Part shown: positions 53,774-61,917 of the stretch, piece after piece
Position numbering within the stretch: position 1 is the first letter of the stretch
How the letters are laid out: every line of letters starts with the position of its first letter
Source of the DNA: Streptomyces sp. GESEQ-4
GTDB taxonomy: Bacteria; Actinomycetota; Actinomycetes; Streptomycetales; Streptomycetaceae
NCBI RefSeq assembly: GCF_017948455.1
Contig: NZ_JAFFSU010000029.1
Span: 1 to 64,000, forward strand
Length of the DNA: 64,000 nucleotides
Direction of reading: 5' to 3'
The notes under the pieces: model-generated
Told to the model about the DNA's origin: nothing
Databases searched by the model: none
Seen by the model: only the letters and a program-made list of their open reading frames with translations
Made by a program: the position numbers and the translations under genes

Positions 53774-54682
53774 TTATTCCTGTGCTTCGATTGCCTTCAG
53801 GTGCAAGGGGGAGACCTGGTAGTACGACGCGAGGTCGAAGAATTCCTTTTCGCGTGACCACTTGGCGGCCGTGGCGTTGATCAGGGCACCGGCGTACTTG
53901 TGCGGGGTTGCCTGCATGAACTCGGCGATCCGCGGCACCAGCCGGGCGGGCAGATCTGCCAGGTCGACACCGCGGCGCGGCTGCGGCGCGAACGAGATCC
54001 GAAGGATCTCCGAGTAGTCCCAGCTGAGGGTGACATACACCCGGTACGCCCGGCCGGCGTACGCCAGCATCTGATCGCTCGGCTCGCTCATCCCGGTTTC
54101 GTGAAGCATTTCCCGGACGGTCTTCGGCTCCAGGTTTCCGGCGACGTGGGCGGGGAGCTGGAAATACAGGTTCACCGTGCGGTTCTTGCAGTCGGCTCCG
54201 ACCAGCGCCACGTCTTCAAGACCGTAGCGGGCGAAGAACTCCAGGTTCTCGCCCACCGCCCGCGGCATCGCGGGAACCTCGGCCAGCGCCGACACCTTCT
54301 GCGGGGCGTGCGGGAAGTTGGCGTAGATCTTCTTGAAACCGCCGACGATCCCGCAGTCGATGTAGTGCTCGCTCGTGGGGACCAGCTCCACGACCTGTGA
54401 GAGCAGGGCGCGGACGGGGTGGTCCGTCTCCGTGAAGAAGCCGTTCGCCAGAGCGTGGGCATAGGGGTCCTCGATCCCCGGTGAAACCTGGATCGAGTAC
54501 TCGACCTCCGCCACCTCCTCACCGGCCTGGAGAGAGAAAATTACCCCGCCGTCCTGAGAGAATCCCCCCTCGAATGCCGTGAGGATCGGCCAGACCTTGT
54601 CACGTGAGAAAGGTGCGTCGACCAGTCGAGCCGATTCCTCGATGGCCGAGTACAGCTCTTCCGCCGAAACGACTGGGGACAT
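53774..54682 (-). CDS. ABBA aromatic prenyltransferase, copy 2 (NphB-like)
   Basis: 302 aa. Closest in feel to NphB: G-G-F-K-K-I-Y-A-N-F-P, A-M-P-R-A-V-G-E-N-L-E-F-F-A-R-Y-G-L, R-T-V-N-L-Y-F-Q, Y-V-T-L-S-W-D-Y-S-E-I, and F-F-D-L-A-S-Y-Y near the end, where copies 1 and 3 keep Y-K-L-Q / F-K-L-Q, so the diphosphate-binding Lys may be absent here. It leads the VHPO operon and is divergent from copy 3 across a 287-bp control region. It probably adds a different chain or uses a later substrate than copies 1 and 3. Confidence 0.92.
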   Translation of the reverse strand: MSPVVSAEELYSAIEESARLVDAPFSRDKVWPILTAFEGGFSQDGGVIFSLQAGEEVAEVEYSIQVSPGIEDPYAHALANGFFTETDHPVRALLSQVVELVPTSEHYIDCGIVGGFKKIYANFPHAPQKVSALAEVPAMPRAVGENLEFFARYGLEDVALVGADCKNRTVNLYFQLPAHVAGNLEPKTVREMLHETGMSEPSDQMLAYAGRAYRVYVTLSWDYSEILRISFAPQPRRGVDLADLPARLVPRIAEFMQATPHKYAGALINATAAKWSREKEFFDLASYYQVSPLHLKAIEAQE

Positions 54683-54969
54683 CAGTACTCCAAGCAGTCG
54701 ATGCCGGTCATTGAATGCACATGAAATCCTGCGCCGCCACGCTACCAGCCGCCGCTAGAAGGTCACTTGAAATACACTAAGAATATGGATCACCTTGACA
54801 CGCCCAGCCCCCGGCATTGAAACTTCCCGGGGTGACGAAAATGGGGCGTGTCGTGCCCGCCGGGCCCTGATCTTCAGCAATAGGGCCGCCGGCCGCAGGC
54901 ACAACACATACCCGGCCGGCCGCCTGATTAACAAGACGCCGCTCAGCCCATAAGGAAACTGGAGGACGA
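54683..54969. promoter_or_regulatory. Divergent control region between prenyltransferases 2 and 3
   Basis: 287 bp that must drive both operons. It holds TCACTTGA at 54763-54770, the same core as the CTCAAGTGA/CACTTGAG sites elsewhere in the window, and is AT-richer than its surroundings (GAAATACACTAAGAATATGG). Confidence 0.55.
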
Positions 54970-55878
54970 ATGACCAGCACAGGAATGGAAGGTCTTTACG
55001 GCGCCATCGAGGAAACGGCCGGACTGCTGGACATATCCCCCTCGCGTGAGAAGGTCGAGCCCATCCTGTCCGCGTACGACCTGGACAAGGTCGTGGTCGC
55101 CTTCCGGGTGACCACGCGCGGCTCAAAGGACCTCGACTGCCGCTTCACGGCACTGCCCGGGGACGTCAACCCCTACCTGTACGCGGTGTCGCAGGGCATC
55201 GCCGAGGCGACGGACCACCCCGTGGGCACGCTGCTCGAGGACGTCCAGGAACACCTCCCGGTGACCGCCCACGGCGTCGACTTCGGAGTCGTCGCCGGCT
55301 TCAAGAAGACCTGGACGTTCCTGCCGGCCGACAACCTGCAGAAGCTCTCCAAGGTCGCCGCCCTGCCGTCCATGCCGCGCAGCCTGTCCCAGAACCTCGA
55401 CTTCTACGCCCGCTACGGCCTGGACGACAAGAACAGCATGATCGGGATCGACTACCCGAGCCGCACGGTCAACGTCTACTTCCTCCAGTTCCCCGCCGAG
55501 TGCCGCGAGCCCGAGACCGTTCGCGCGATGCTGCGCGATCTGGGCCTGCCCGAGCCGAGTCCGCGCATGCTCCACCTCGCCCGGCAGGCGGTCGGCATCT
55601 ACACCACCCTGAACTGGGAGTCCTCGAAGATCCGGCGGATCACCTTCGCCACCATGGTCCCCGACGCGCGGGCACTTGCCGACCGCGTCGCCGTCGAGCC
55701 GGGCATCGAGAAGTTCGCCCAGAACGTCTCCCACACCTACCCCGGCGCCGTCCAGGGCCTTTACAACGTCGCGTCCCACACCGGCGGGGAGTACTTCAAG
55801 CTCCAGACGTACTACCAGCTGTCCGAGGGCTCCCTGGAGGCGAGGATCCTGCTCGGCTCCGCGCCCGCCGGCACCTGA
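54970..55878 (+). CDS. ABBA aromatic prenyltransferase, copy 3
   Basis: 302 aa, nearer to copy 1 than to copy 2. Landmarks: A-G-F-K-K-T-W-T-F-L-P, S-M-P-R-S-L-S-Q-N-L, R-T-V-N-V-Y-F-L, Y-T-T-L-N-W-E-S-S-K-I-R-R-I, and E-Y-F-K-L-Q-T-Y-Y. The pockets for diphosphate (Lys, Arg, Tyr) look intact. ACTGGAGG lies a few nt before the ATG. A DoxX-like gene follows on the same strand. Three such enzymes in one cluster suggests sequential or alternative prenylations. Confidence 0.93.
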   Translation: MTSTGMEGLYGAIEETAGLLDISPSREKVEPILSAYDLDKVVVAFRVTTRGSKDLDCRFTALPGDVNPYLYAVSQGIAEATDHPVGTLLEDVQEHLPVTAHGVDFGVVAGFKKTWTFLPADNLQKLSKVAALPSMPRSLSQNLDFYARYGLDDKNSMIGIDYPSRTVNVYFLQFPAECREPETVRAMLRDLGLPEPSPRMLHLARQAVGIYTTLNWESSKIRRITFATMVPDARALADRVAVEPGIEKFAQNVSHTYPGAVQGLYNVASHTGGEYFKLQTYYQLSEGSLEARILLGSAPAGT

Positions 55879-55998
55879 CGGCTTTCTCCGGTGGCCCGAT
55901 AGTTTCGCTCTGCCGCTTCTCCACCGATCCTTGTGCGGATCCTGACAGCCTCGTGAGTAATTCAGTCAGAAGTGAGAAAATGCGGGGAGTCAAGGCCC

Positions 55999-56565
55999 AT
56001 GCGCATCTATGGACGAATTGCTCGTTTCATCGAGGGTCTCGGTGCCTCATTCGGGATCACGGCACTCCGGATCTCCATAGGAATCATCTTCCTGTGGTTC
56101 GGAGTGCCGAAGTTCTTTCCGGGGGTGAGTCCGGCGGAATCGCTGGCCGCCGAAACCGTGGAGCGATTGACGTTCGGCATCATCGAGGGAACGCCCGCGA
56201 CGGTCGTGACCGGTGCGCTGGAGACGGTGATCGGACTGCTTCTCGTCAGCGGGCGGCTGCCCGCTCTGACGACGATGGTCCTCCTCGGGCACATGGCGGG
56301 CACGTTCACCCCCCTTTTCATGTTTCCGAAGGAGACCTGGGAATCCTTCTTCATCGGCACCCTTGAGGGCCAGTACATCCTCAAGAACCTGGTGATCGTG
56401 TCGGCTGCTGTGGTCATCGCCGGCCATTCCGGGAAGCGGCAGCGGCCCGCGCCGGCCGAACCGGTCGCCGGCACACCGGCCCTGACCGTCCTGGAGACCC
56501 GGCGCCAGCGGACGCAGTCCGCGGCCGGCTCCAGGCTCGTGACGGCGCCCGACCGGGCCAGCTGA
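55999..56565 (+). CDS. DoxX-like small membrane protein
   Basis: 188 aa with four predicted membrane helices (about residues 15-33, 70-88, 92-110, 125-145) and a polar ~45-residue tail. R-I-S-I-G-I-I-F-L-W-F-G-V-P-K in helix 1 is typical of DoxX/DoxD-type proteins. The family is linked to quinone or thiol redox in membranes; the role here is unknown, but quinone handling fits a naphthoquinone cluster. ATG 55999 follows GGGGAG. A giant palindrome lies after its stop. Confidence 0.75.
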   Translation: MRIYGRIARFIEGLGASFGITALRISIGIIFLWFGVPKFFPGVSPAESLAAETVERLTFGIIEGTPATVVTGALETVIGLLLVSGRLPALTTMVLLGHMAGTFTPLFMFPKETWESFFIGTLEGQYILKNLVIVSAAVVIAGHSGKRQRPAPAEPVAGTPALTVLETRRQRTQSAAGSRLVTAPDRAS

Positions 56566-56589
56566 ACCGCCGCACACCGGCGGCCGGGC

Positions 56590-56663
56590 GGCCGGGCGGG
56601 CATGACAGGGCTCCTGGTGCGGAGGATCCTCCGCACCAGGAGCCCTGTCATGCCCGCCCGGCC
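56590..56663. repeat. 74-bp perfect palindrome between convergent genes
   Basis: Two 37-bp arms, fully complementary and without a loop, centred on GGATCC at 56624-56629. It lies 24 bp after the DoxX-like stop and 5 bp before the halogenase stop, so it would act as a bidirectional terminator as RNA, and can form a cruciform as DNA. Confidence 0.95.
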
Positions 56664-56668
56664 CGGTG

Positions 56669-57931
56669 TCAGCCGCCGGCGGTCTCGATGAGGTCGTCGA
56701 CGTTCAGCTCGAACAGGCCGCCCTGGCGCCCGCTGAGCCCGGAGATCAGCTTGACGAAGTCGACCTCGGCGTCGTTCTTCTTGTCGGGGTCAACCATGTC
56801 CTGGGCCATGTTGAAGTAGAAGCCCTTGGTCTTGGAGCGGTCGTAGAACCCCTCGACGAACCGGCGGATGTCGTGGAAGAAGTCCTGGTACGCCGTGGAG
56901 TACCGGTCCAGTGCCTTCTCCTCGATCTCCGGGTGGTTCAGTATCTGGTCGACGACCTTGGACAGCGTGCTGCCCGCCAGGGTCGCGAGCGCGACACCGG
57001 TGGAGAACAGCGGGTCGACGAAGGCGGCGGCGTCGCCGACCAGGACCCAGCCGTTGCCGTGGAAGTGCTCGTTGGTGTACGACCAGTCGCGCGCGGAGCG
57101 GTAGCCCGCGGCCTGCGTGGCGTCCCGCAGGAGGTCCTTCAGCTTGGTGGTCTGGGCGATCTCCGACTCGAAGAGGTCCTCGAGGGATTTGTCGGACTCG
57201 GTCGCGAGCGCGGAACGCGTCACGTAGCCGACGCTGAAGACGCCCTTGTCGATCGGAATGCCCCAGAACCAGCCGTCCCGGGTGCCCTCGATGAGGATGT
57301 TGCTCCACTCGTCGCCCGGCAGGCGGTGGCAGTTGTCGAAGTACGTCCACACGGCGACGTTGCGCAGCTGGTCGTTCCAGTTGACCTCGGAGTACTTGCG
57401 GCCGAGCACGCGGGCCTGCCCGGAGGCGTCGATGACCAGGCGGGCCCGGGCCTCGTGGGTGCCGTTCAGGCCGCGCAGGGCGTAGCGGACGCCGACGACG
57501 CGGCCGTCCTCCTCGATGGCCTCCTTCACCGTCGCGTCCTCCACGACGAAGGCGCCCAGTTCGCGGGCCCGGTCCAGGATCAGCGCGTCCAGGTCGGCGC
57601 GGCGGGTGTGGAAGGCGTACGGGATACGGCCGCCGGTGGTGAACGAGAAGTTCCACGGGACCTCGTTGTTGCCCCAGACCAGAGTGCCGCCGTATTTACG
57701 CTCGAATCCCTTGGCCTCCATGCGTTCGGTGAGGCCGAGTTCTTCCATGGGAACCATCACGCCGGGGATGAGGGACTCCCCGACGTGATACCGGGGGAAC
57801 CGCTCACGGTCGAGCACGAGAACACGGTGCCCGCGTTTGGCGAGCAGTGCCGCCGTGGTCGCGCCGGCGGGCCCGCCGCCGATGACGACGACGTCGAAAT
57901 CGCCAGAAAACCCGAAGAGATTGGACGACAT
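56669..57931 (-). CDS. Flavin-dependent halogenase-like enzyme (NapH2 type)
   Basis: 420 aa. FAD loop G-G-G-P-A-G at 18-23, R-F-P-R-Y-H-V-G-E-S-L-I-P at 44-56, Lys79 (F-E-R-K-Y) in the place of the catalytic lysine of FADH2 halogenases, and W221-F-W-G-I-P, the WxWxIP signature. V-G-D-A-A-A-F-V-D-P closes the FAD site. It would chlorinate a phenolic carbon using FADH2, O2 and chloride. A separate flavin reductase is not seen, though the nitroreductase at 6.4 kb could serve. ATG 57931 follows GGGAAGG. Confidence 0.87.
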   Translation of the reverse strand: MSSNLFGFSGDFDVVVIGGGPAGATTAALLAKRGHRVLVLDRERFPRYHVGESLIPGVMVPMEELGLTERMEAKGFERKYGGTLVWGNNEVPWNFSFTTGGRIPYAFHTRRADLDALILDRARELGAFVVEDATVKEAIEEDGRVVGVRYALRGLNGTHEARARLVIDASGQARVLGRKYSEVNWNDQLRNVAVWTYFDNCHRLPGDEWSNILIEGTRDGWFWGIPIDKGVFSVGYVTRSALATESDKSLEDLFESEIAQTTKLKDLLRDATQAAGYRSARDWSYTNEHFHGNGWVLVGDAAAFVDPLFSTGVALATLAGSTLSKVVDQILNHPEIEEKALDRYSTAYQDFFHDIRRFVEGFYDRSKTKGFYFNMAQDMVDPDKKNDAEVDFVKLISGLSGRQGGLFELNVDDLIETAGG

Positions 57932-58409
57932 ATGAGACCTTCCCGTTCCGATGCAGCTGCACCAGCGATTCGCGTGAAGAACTCCTCCACGCACGCAGAA
58001 CACGCTTCAAAGACCAGAATGCGGGGGCGTTTTCCCCGATGTCATCGCCCAGATTGCTCAGTGGAAAATCCACTGAAACAGGTTCGGGAGAGCGGCAGGA
58101 TCCCGGTGCGGCGGCGCGGCCTGGAATCGTGCTGCAGCTGAACTCGACATTCCGCAGGGCGGGCGAGGGTTTCTGATCAGCTGCTCCTAGGGTGGATTCC
58201 GCAATTCCAACGGCGCACCCATCACCACTGCCCAAAGCAAGCAAAACCCCGGGGGAGCTTGGCCGCCCGTCGCCGCAGGGGAAGCGTCCGGCAGCAGCCC
58301 CGTCGACCAGGCCGGCGACACACCTCCTGCGGCTGCGACGCCGGTGGCCGGTGGCCGCAGCAGGACCCACACCCCAACCGGCTCGTCAGGGCCGCCCATT
58401 GGAGGAACG
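57932..58409. other. Divergent intergenic region between halogenase and BBE-type oxidase
   Basis: 478 bp, no supported gene. It must hold both promoters. CCTAGG and TGATCA self-complementary sites lie near 58170-58190, but I can define no promoter with confidence. Confidence 0.4.
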
Positions 58410-59927
58410 ATGCTGAGTAGACGATCCCTTCTTCGCGGTGGTGGCAGCGTGGCGCTCGCGGCTGCCACTGTCGGGTCGTCGGTGAGGCCGGTATACGGAA
58501 GCGAAGGCACGTGGGGGCAGCTGCGCAGGCATCTGACGGGGGATGTGGTGCTGCCCTGGGACCAGGCCTACGCCTCCTCCAAGCAAGGCGTTCTGGTGGA
58601 GCTCGACGCCGTCACACCGCAGGCGATCGTCTACTGCGCCACTCCCCGGGACGTGAGCCGGGCCATCACGTTCGCCCGTGACCACGACATCGCGGTACAC
58701 ACCCGCAGCGGCGGCCACAGTCTGGCCGGCTGGTCCACCGGCCAGGGCATGGTCCTCGACGTGTCCCGGCTGAACCGTGTCTCGGTCGGCCACCACACGG
58801 TGCGGCTCGGCCCCGGGGTGCAGAACATCGACGCGCTGGCCGCGCTCAAGCCCTACAACAGGCAGATCGTCACGGGCACCTGCGCCACGATCCGCCAGGG
58901 CGGCTATCTCTCGGGCGGGGGCATCGGCTTTCAGGCACGGAAGTTCGGGATCGGCAGTGACCGCCTCGTCTCGGCCCGGATGGTCCTCTCGGACGGCTCC
59001 ATCGTGCGCGCCTGCGAGGAGGTCAACCCCGACCTCTTCTGGGCCATACGCGGTGGCGGCGGCGGCAACTTCGGCGTGGCCGTCGACTTCGAGGTACGTC
59101 CGATACCGTCCCCCCGCATGGTGTACTTCGACACCCTGTGGCCGTGGGACAAGGCCCAGGAGGTCATCACGGCCTGGCAGCAGTGGTGCTCCAGCGGCTC
59201 GAACAACCTGGGTTCGACCCTGAACGTGCTCCTGCGCGACGGCGCCCCGGGCAATGTGCCGATCATCAAGATCAACGGCGGCTACCACGGGCCGCCATCC
59301 CAGATCGAGCAGGCCCTGAACGAACTGGCCGCCGAGGCGGGTGCCACCCCCACTCTCCGTACGGTCCAGGACCTCCCGTACGACGTGGCGATGAAGGCCG
59401 CCTACATCTGCGAGCAGTACACGGTGCAGGAGTGCCACCGCGTCGGCACGAACCCGGACGCCAAGATCCAGCGCACTCCCTTCCTGCGGGAGCGGACCCG
59501 GCTGCTCGACCGTCCCACCGGCAGCTCCGGGGTGGCCGACCTGCTCGCCGCCTTCGAAGCCAGCCGCCGGCCGGGCCACACCACCTACCTGTACTTCACG
59601 GCACTGGGCGGAGTCGCCAACGAGGTCCCCCGCGCACAGACCGCGTATGTGCACCGCGGCGCGGAGTTCTTCGTGGCCTGCGCGACCCTGCTGCCCACCG
59701 GGCAGCCCCCCGCGGAGGAGGCCGAGGCCGCCATGGTGTGGCCCACCCGCGCCTTCCGTGTCATCGACCCGCTCTCCAGCGGCGAGTCGTACCTCAACTT
59801 CCCCAACCCGGACCTGGGGGACTGGCGGCAGGCCTACTACGCCGAGAACTACTCCCGGCTGGTCTCGGTCAAACGCCGCTACGACGCGCCGGACTTCTTC
59901 CGGCACCCGCAGAGCATCGGCAGCTGA
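58410..59927 (+). CDS. Berberine-bridge-type FAD oxidase with Tat signal
   Basis: 505 aa. Tat signal: M-L-S-R-R-S-L-L-R-G, hydrophobic stretch to about residue 25. The mature domain is a VAO/BBE oxidase with both sites for bicovalent FAD: His103 (T-R-S-G-G-H-S) and Cys158 (T-G-T-C-A). The C-terminus Y-Y-A-E-N-Y-x-R-L…P-Q-S-I is typical of BBE. Such enzymes oxidise phenols or allylic positions and can form rings on prenylated aromatics. ATG 58410 follows GGAGG. A palindrome terminator follows the stop. Confidence 0.93.
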   Translation: MLSRRSLLRGGGSVALAAATVGSSVRPVYGSEGTWGQLRRHLTGDVVLPWDQAYASSKQGVLVELDAVTPQAIVYCATPRDVSRAITFARDHDIAVHTRSGGHSLAGWSTGQGMVLDVSRLNRVSVGHHTVRLGPGVQNIDALAALKPYNRQIVTGTCATIRQGGYLSGGGIGFQARKFGIGSDRLVSARMVLSDGSIVRACEEVNPDLFWAIRGGGGGNFGVAVDFEVRPIPSPRMVYFDTLWPWDKAQEVITAWQQWCSSGSNNLGSTLNVLLRDGAPGNVPIIKINGGYHGPPSQIEQALNELAAEAGATPTLRTVQDLPYDVAMKAAYICEQYTVQECHRVGTNPDAKIQRTPFLRERTRLLDRPTGSSGVADLLAAFEASRRPGHTTYLYFTALGGVANEVPRAQTAYVHRGAEFFVACATLLPTGQPPAEEAEAAMVWPTRAFRVIDPLSSGESYLNFPNPDLGDWRQAYYAENYSRLVSVKRRYDAPDFFRHPQSIGS

Positions 59928-59942
59928 GCCCGGCCCGGGACG

Positions 59943-59968
59943 GCTTCTCTCCGGCGCCGGAGAGAAGC
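59943..59968 (+). terminator. 26-bp palindromic terminator after the BBE-type oxidase
   Basis: Perfect palindrome GCTTCTCTCCGGC followed by its complement, 15 bp past the stop codon. Confidence 0.75.
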
Positions 59969-60205
59969 AGCCGGCCGCCTGCCGGCGGGCGACGGGCGGC
60001 CAGGACGAGCGGCATGATCAGCACGGCGCCGGGCCCCGCGGGCGTGCGGGCCGGGACGCCGCCGCCCGGGAAGACGTAGCCCTCCGGCCGCACCGGCACT
60101 CGCCGGCCGACCGCACCAGCCGATCCCCGCGGACCGCCCGCCGAGAGCTGCCGGGCGCCGGCGCGCCCCCGGCCACCGCACCGGCCAGTGACCCACCTCA
60201 CACCC

Positions 60206-60266
60206 GGCTCCTGTCAGGAATCGCTGCGCTGTCCCGCTCAAGGGGCAAGCGATTCAGACAGGAGCC
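60206..60266 (+). promoter_or_regulatory. Inverted repeat able to mask the RBS of the NDH-2-like gene
   Basis: GGCTCCTGTC at 60206-60215 and its exact complement GACAGGAGCC at 60257-60266. The right arm contains the AGGAG Shine-Dalgarno for ATG 60272, so the mRNA could fold to hide it. TGTCA in the left arm also resembles an ECF41-type -35. A GTGACCCACCTCAC half-match to the conserved block palindrome lies at 60188-60201. Confidence 0.5.
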
Positions 60267-60271
60267 TCACC

Positions 60272-61486
60272 ATGAAGCACCGCATCCTCGTCCTCGGCGC
60301 CGGCTACGCCGGGGCTTTCGCCGCCGGGAGCCTGGCCCGCCGCCTCTCGCCCGCCGACACCGAGATCACCGTCGTCAACGCCGAGCCGGTCTTCGTCGAG
60401 CGGATGCGCCTGCACCAGCTCGCGGCCGGCCGCCAGCCGGCGACCGTGCCGCTCGCCGACGTGTTCGCGGGCACCGGGGTACGGCTGCGCGTGGCGCGCG
60501 TCAGCGCGGTGGACCCGCAGCGCAGGACCGTCGCCGTGACCGGCGAGGACGGTGACGGCGAGCTCGGGTACGACACGCTGCTGTACACGCTCGGCAGCCG
60601 GGTCGCCGACCACGGTGTCCCCGGGGTGGCCGAGCACGCCTTCGACGTCGCGGGACGGGCCTCCGCGCTGCGGCTGCGCGCCCGCCTGGACAGCCTGGGC
60701 CCCGGCGCCACCGTGCTGGTCGTCGGCGAGGGCCTGACTGGCATCGAGACCGCCACCGAGATCGCCGAGTCGCGTCCCGGTCTGTGCGTGGCGCTCGCCG
60801 CCCGTGGCGAGCTGGGAGCCTGGCTCTGCCCGGGGGCCCGGCGCCACCTGCGAGAAGCCTTCGACCGCCTGGGCATCACCGTCCACGAGCACACCACCAT
60901 CGAAGCCGTCCAGGCGCGGTACGCGGTCGGCGGCGACGGCACCTCCATCCCGGCCGACGCGACCGTGTGGACGGGCGGGTTCGCCGTCGACCCCATCGCG
61001 GCCGCCGCCGGTCTCGAGGTCACCGAGGACGGCCGGATCGTCGTCGACGACACCATGCGCTCGCTGTCGCACCCGGACATCTACGCCGCGGGCGACAGCG
61101 CGTACGCGATCGGCGCGAACGGCCGGCCGCTGCCGATGTCCTGCGCCTCGGCGGGACACACCAACATGCAGGCGACGGACGCGATCGTGGCACGGCTGAC
61201 CGGACGCCGGGTCCCCAGCGTCAAGAAGACCTACATCGGCAACCACATCAGCCTCGGCTGGCACGACGCGATCTTCCAGATGGTCGACGGCGACGCAGAG
61301 GCGAAGTCCTGGTTCGTGGGCGGCCGCAAGGCCGCGCGGCTGAAGGCGGGCGTCCTCAAGGCCAGCCTGTGGGGCGTCTCGCATCCGACCTTCGGCATGC
61401 CCAAGCGCAAGCGCCGCCTGACCGCCGCCACGACGGCCGCCGCCGCCACGACCGCTGCCGCCGCGCCCGGGAACGCCGCCGCATAA
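60272..61486 (+). CDS. NDH-2-like FAD-dependent NAD(P)H oxidoreductase
   Basis: 404 aa. Two Rossmann folds: L-G-A-G-Y-A-G for FAD near residue 8 and V-V-G-E-G-L-T-G-I-E for NAD(P)H near residue 155; Y-A-A-G-D-S-A near residue 280 closes the FAD site. The C-terminus is Ala/Thr-rich. This kind of protein is often linked to an ECF41-type sigma factor, as here (10-bp gap). It would pass electrons from NAD(P)H to a quinone. AGGAG precedes ATG 60272. Confidence 0.88.
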   Translation: MKHRILVLGAGYAGAFAAGSLARRLSPADTEITVVNAEPVFVERMRLHQLAAGRQPATVPLADVFAGTGVRLRVARVSAVDPQRRTVAVTGEDGDGELGYDTLLYTLGSRVADHGVPGVAEHAFDVAGRASALRLRARLDSLGPGATVLVVGEGLTGIETATEIAESRPGLCVALAARGELGAWLCPGARRHLREAFDRLGITVHEHTTIEAVQARYAVGGDGTSIPADATVWTGGFAVDPIAAAAGLEVTEDGRIVVDDTMRSLSHPDIYAAGDSAYAIGANGRPLPMSCASAGHTNMQATDAIVARLTGRRVPSVKKTYIGNHISLGWHDAIFQMVDGDAEAKSWFVGGRKAARLKAGVLKASLWGVSHPTFGMPKRKRRLTAATTAAAATTAAAAPGNAAA

Positions 61487-61496
61487 GGCCGCCTGC

Positions 61497-61845
61497 ATGG
61501 ACAGCGCCGTCGCTGACCGCTTCGAGGCCGGCCGGGCGCGGCCGGCCTCGCTCGCGTACCGTCTGCTCGGCTCGGCGGCCGACGCCGAGGACATCGTGCA
61601 GGACGCGTACCTGCGCCGGCACGCCGCCGACCGGGAACGGATCGAGGTGCCTCAAGCGTGGCTGACCAAAGTCGTCACCAACCTGTGCCTGGACCGGCTC
61701 CGCTCGGCGCCGGTGCGCCGGGAACGCGCGGCCGGCGTCTGGATGCCCGAGCCGCTTCTCGACGGCGATCCGATGCTCGGCCCCCCGTTCCACCGGGGAG
61801 AGCCGCTCCATCAGGGTCTGCGCGAGGCGTTCTCCTACCGTTCCT
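61497..61845 (+). pseudogene. ECF sigma factor (SigJ/ECF41 type) truncated by IS607 insertion
   Basis: Sigma region 2 is clear (L-A-Y-R-L-L-G-S-A-A-D-A-E-D-I-V-Q-D-A-Y-L-R) and region 4 begins (Q-G-L-R-E-A-F-S-Y), after which the frame enters the IS right end and stops at 61871. A complete member would be ~300 aa with a C-terminal SnoaL-like domain; about 116 native codons remain. It was probably co-transcribed with the NDH-2-like gene before the insertion. Confidence 0.85.
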
Positions 61846-61850
61846 CATCA

Positions 61851-61917
61851 GTGAGCAGGAGTGGGTCTTAGATCCATTCCTGCTCACTGCGGACGCCCCG
61901 AACGGTGTTGGGTGTCC
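61851..61917 (-). ncRNA. Candidate TnpB guide (omega/reRNA) scaffold at the IS right end
   Basis: Two hairpins: GTGAGCAGGA…TCCTGCTCAC (61851-61887, 17-bp arms with two mismatches) and GGACGCCCC…GGGTGTCC (61891-61917). They overlap the tnpB stop, and both are kept, with changed bases, in the relic at 42421-42505. In TnpB systems the guide is read from the sequence next to this end, here the sigma gene. Confidence 0.55.

Noticed and set aside
60188..60201. Third copy of the 107-bp promoter block
   Set aside because: Only the GTGACCCACCTCAC part matches; the -35, -10 and CTGCCC elements are absent.
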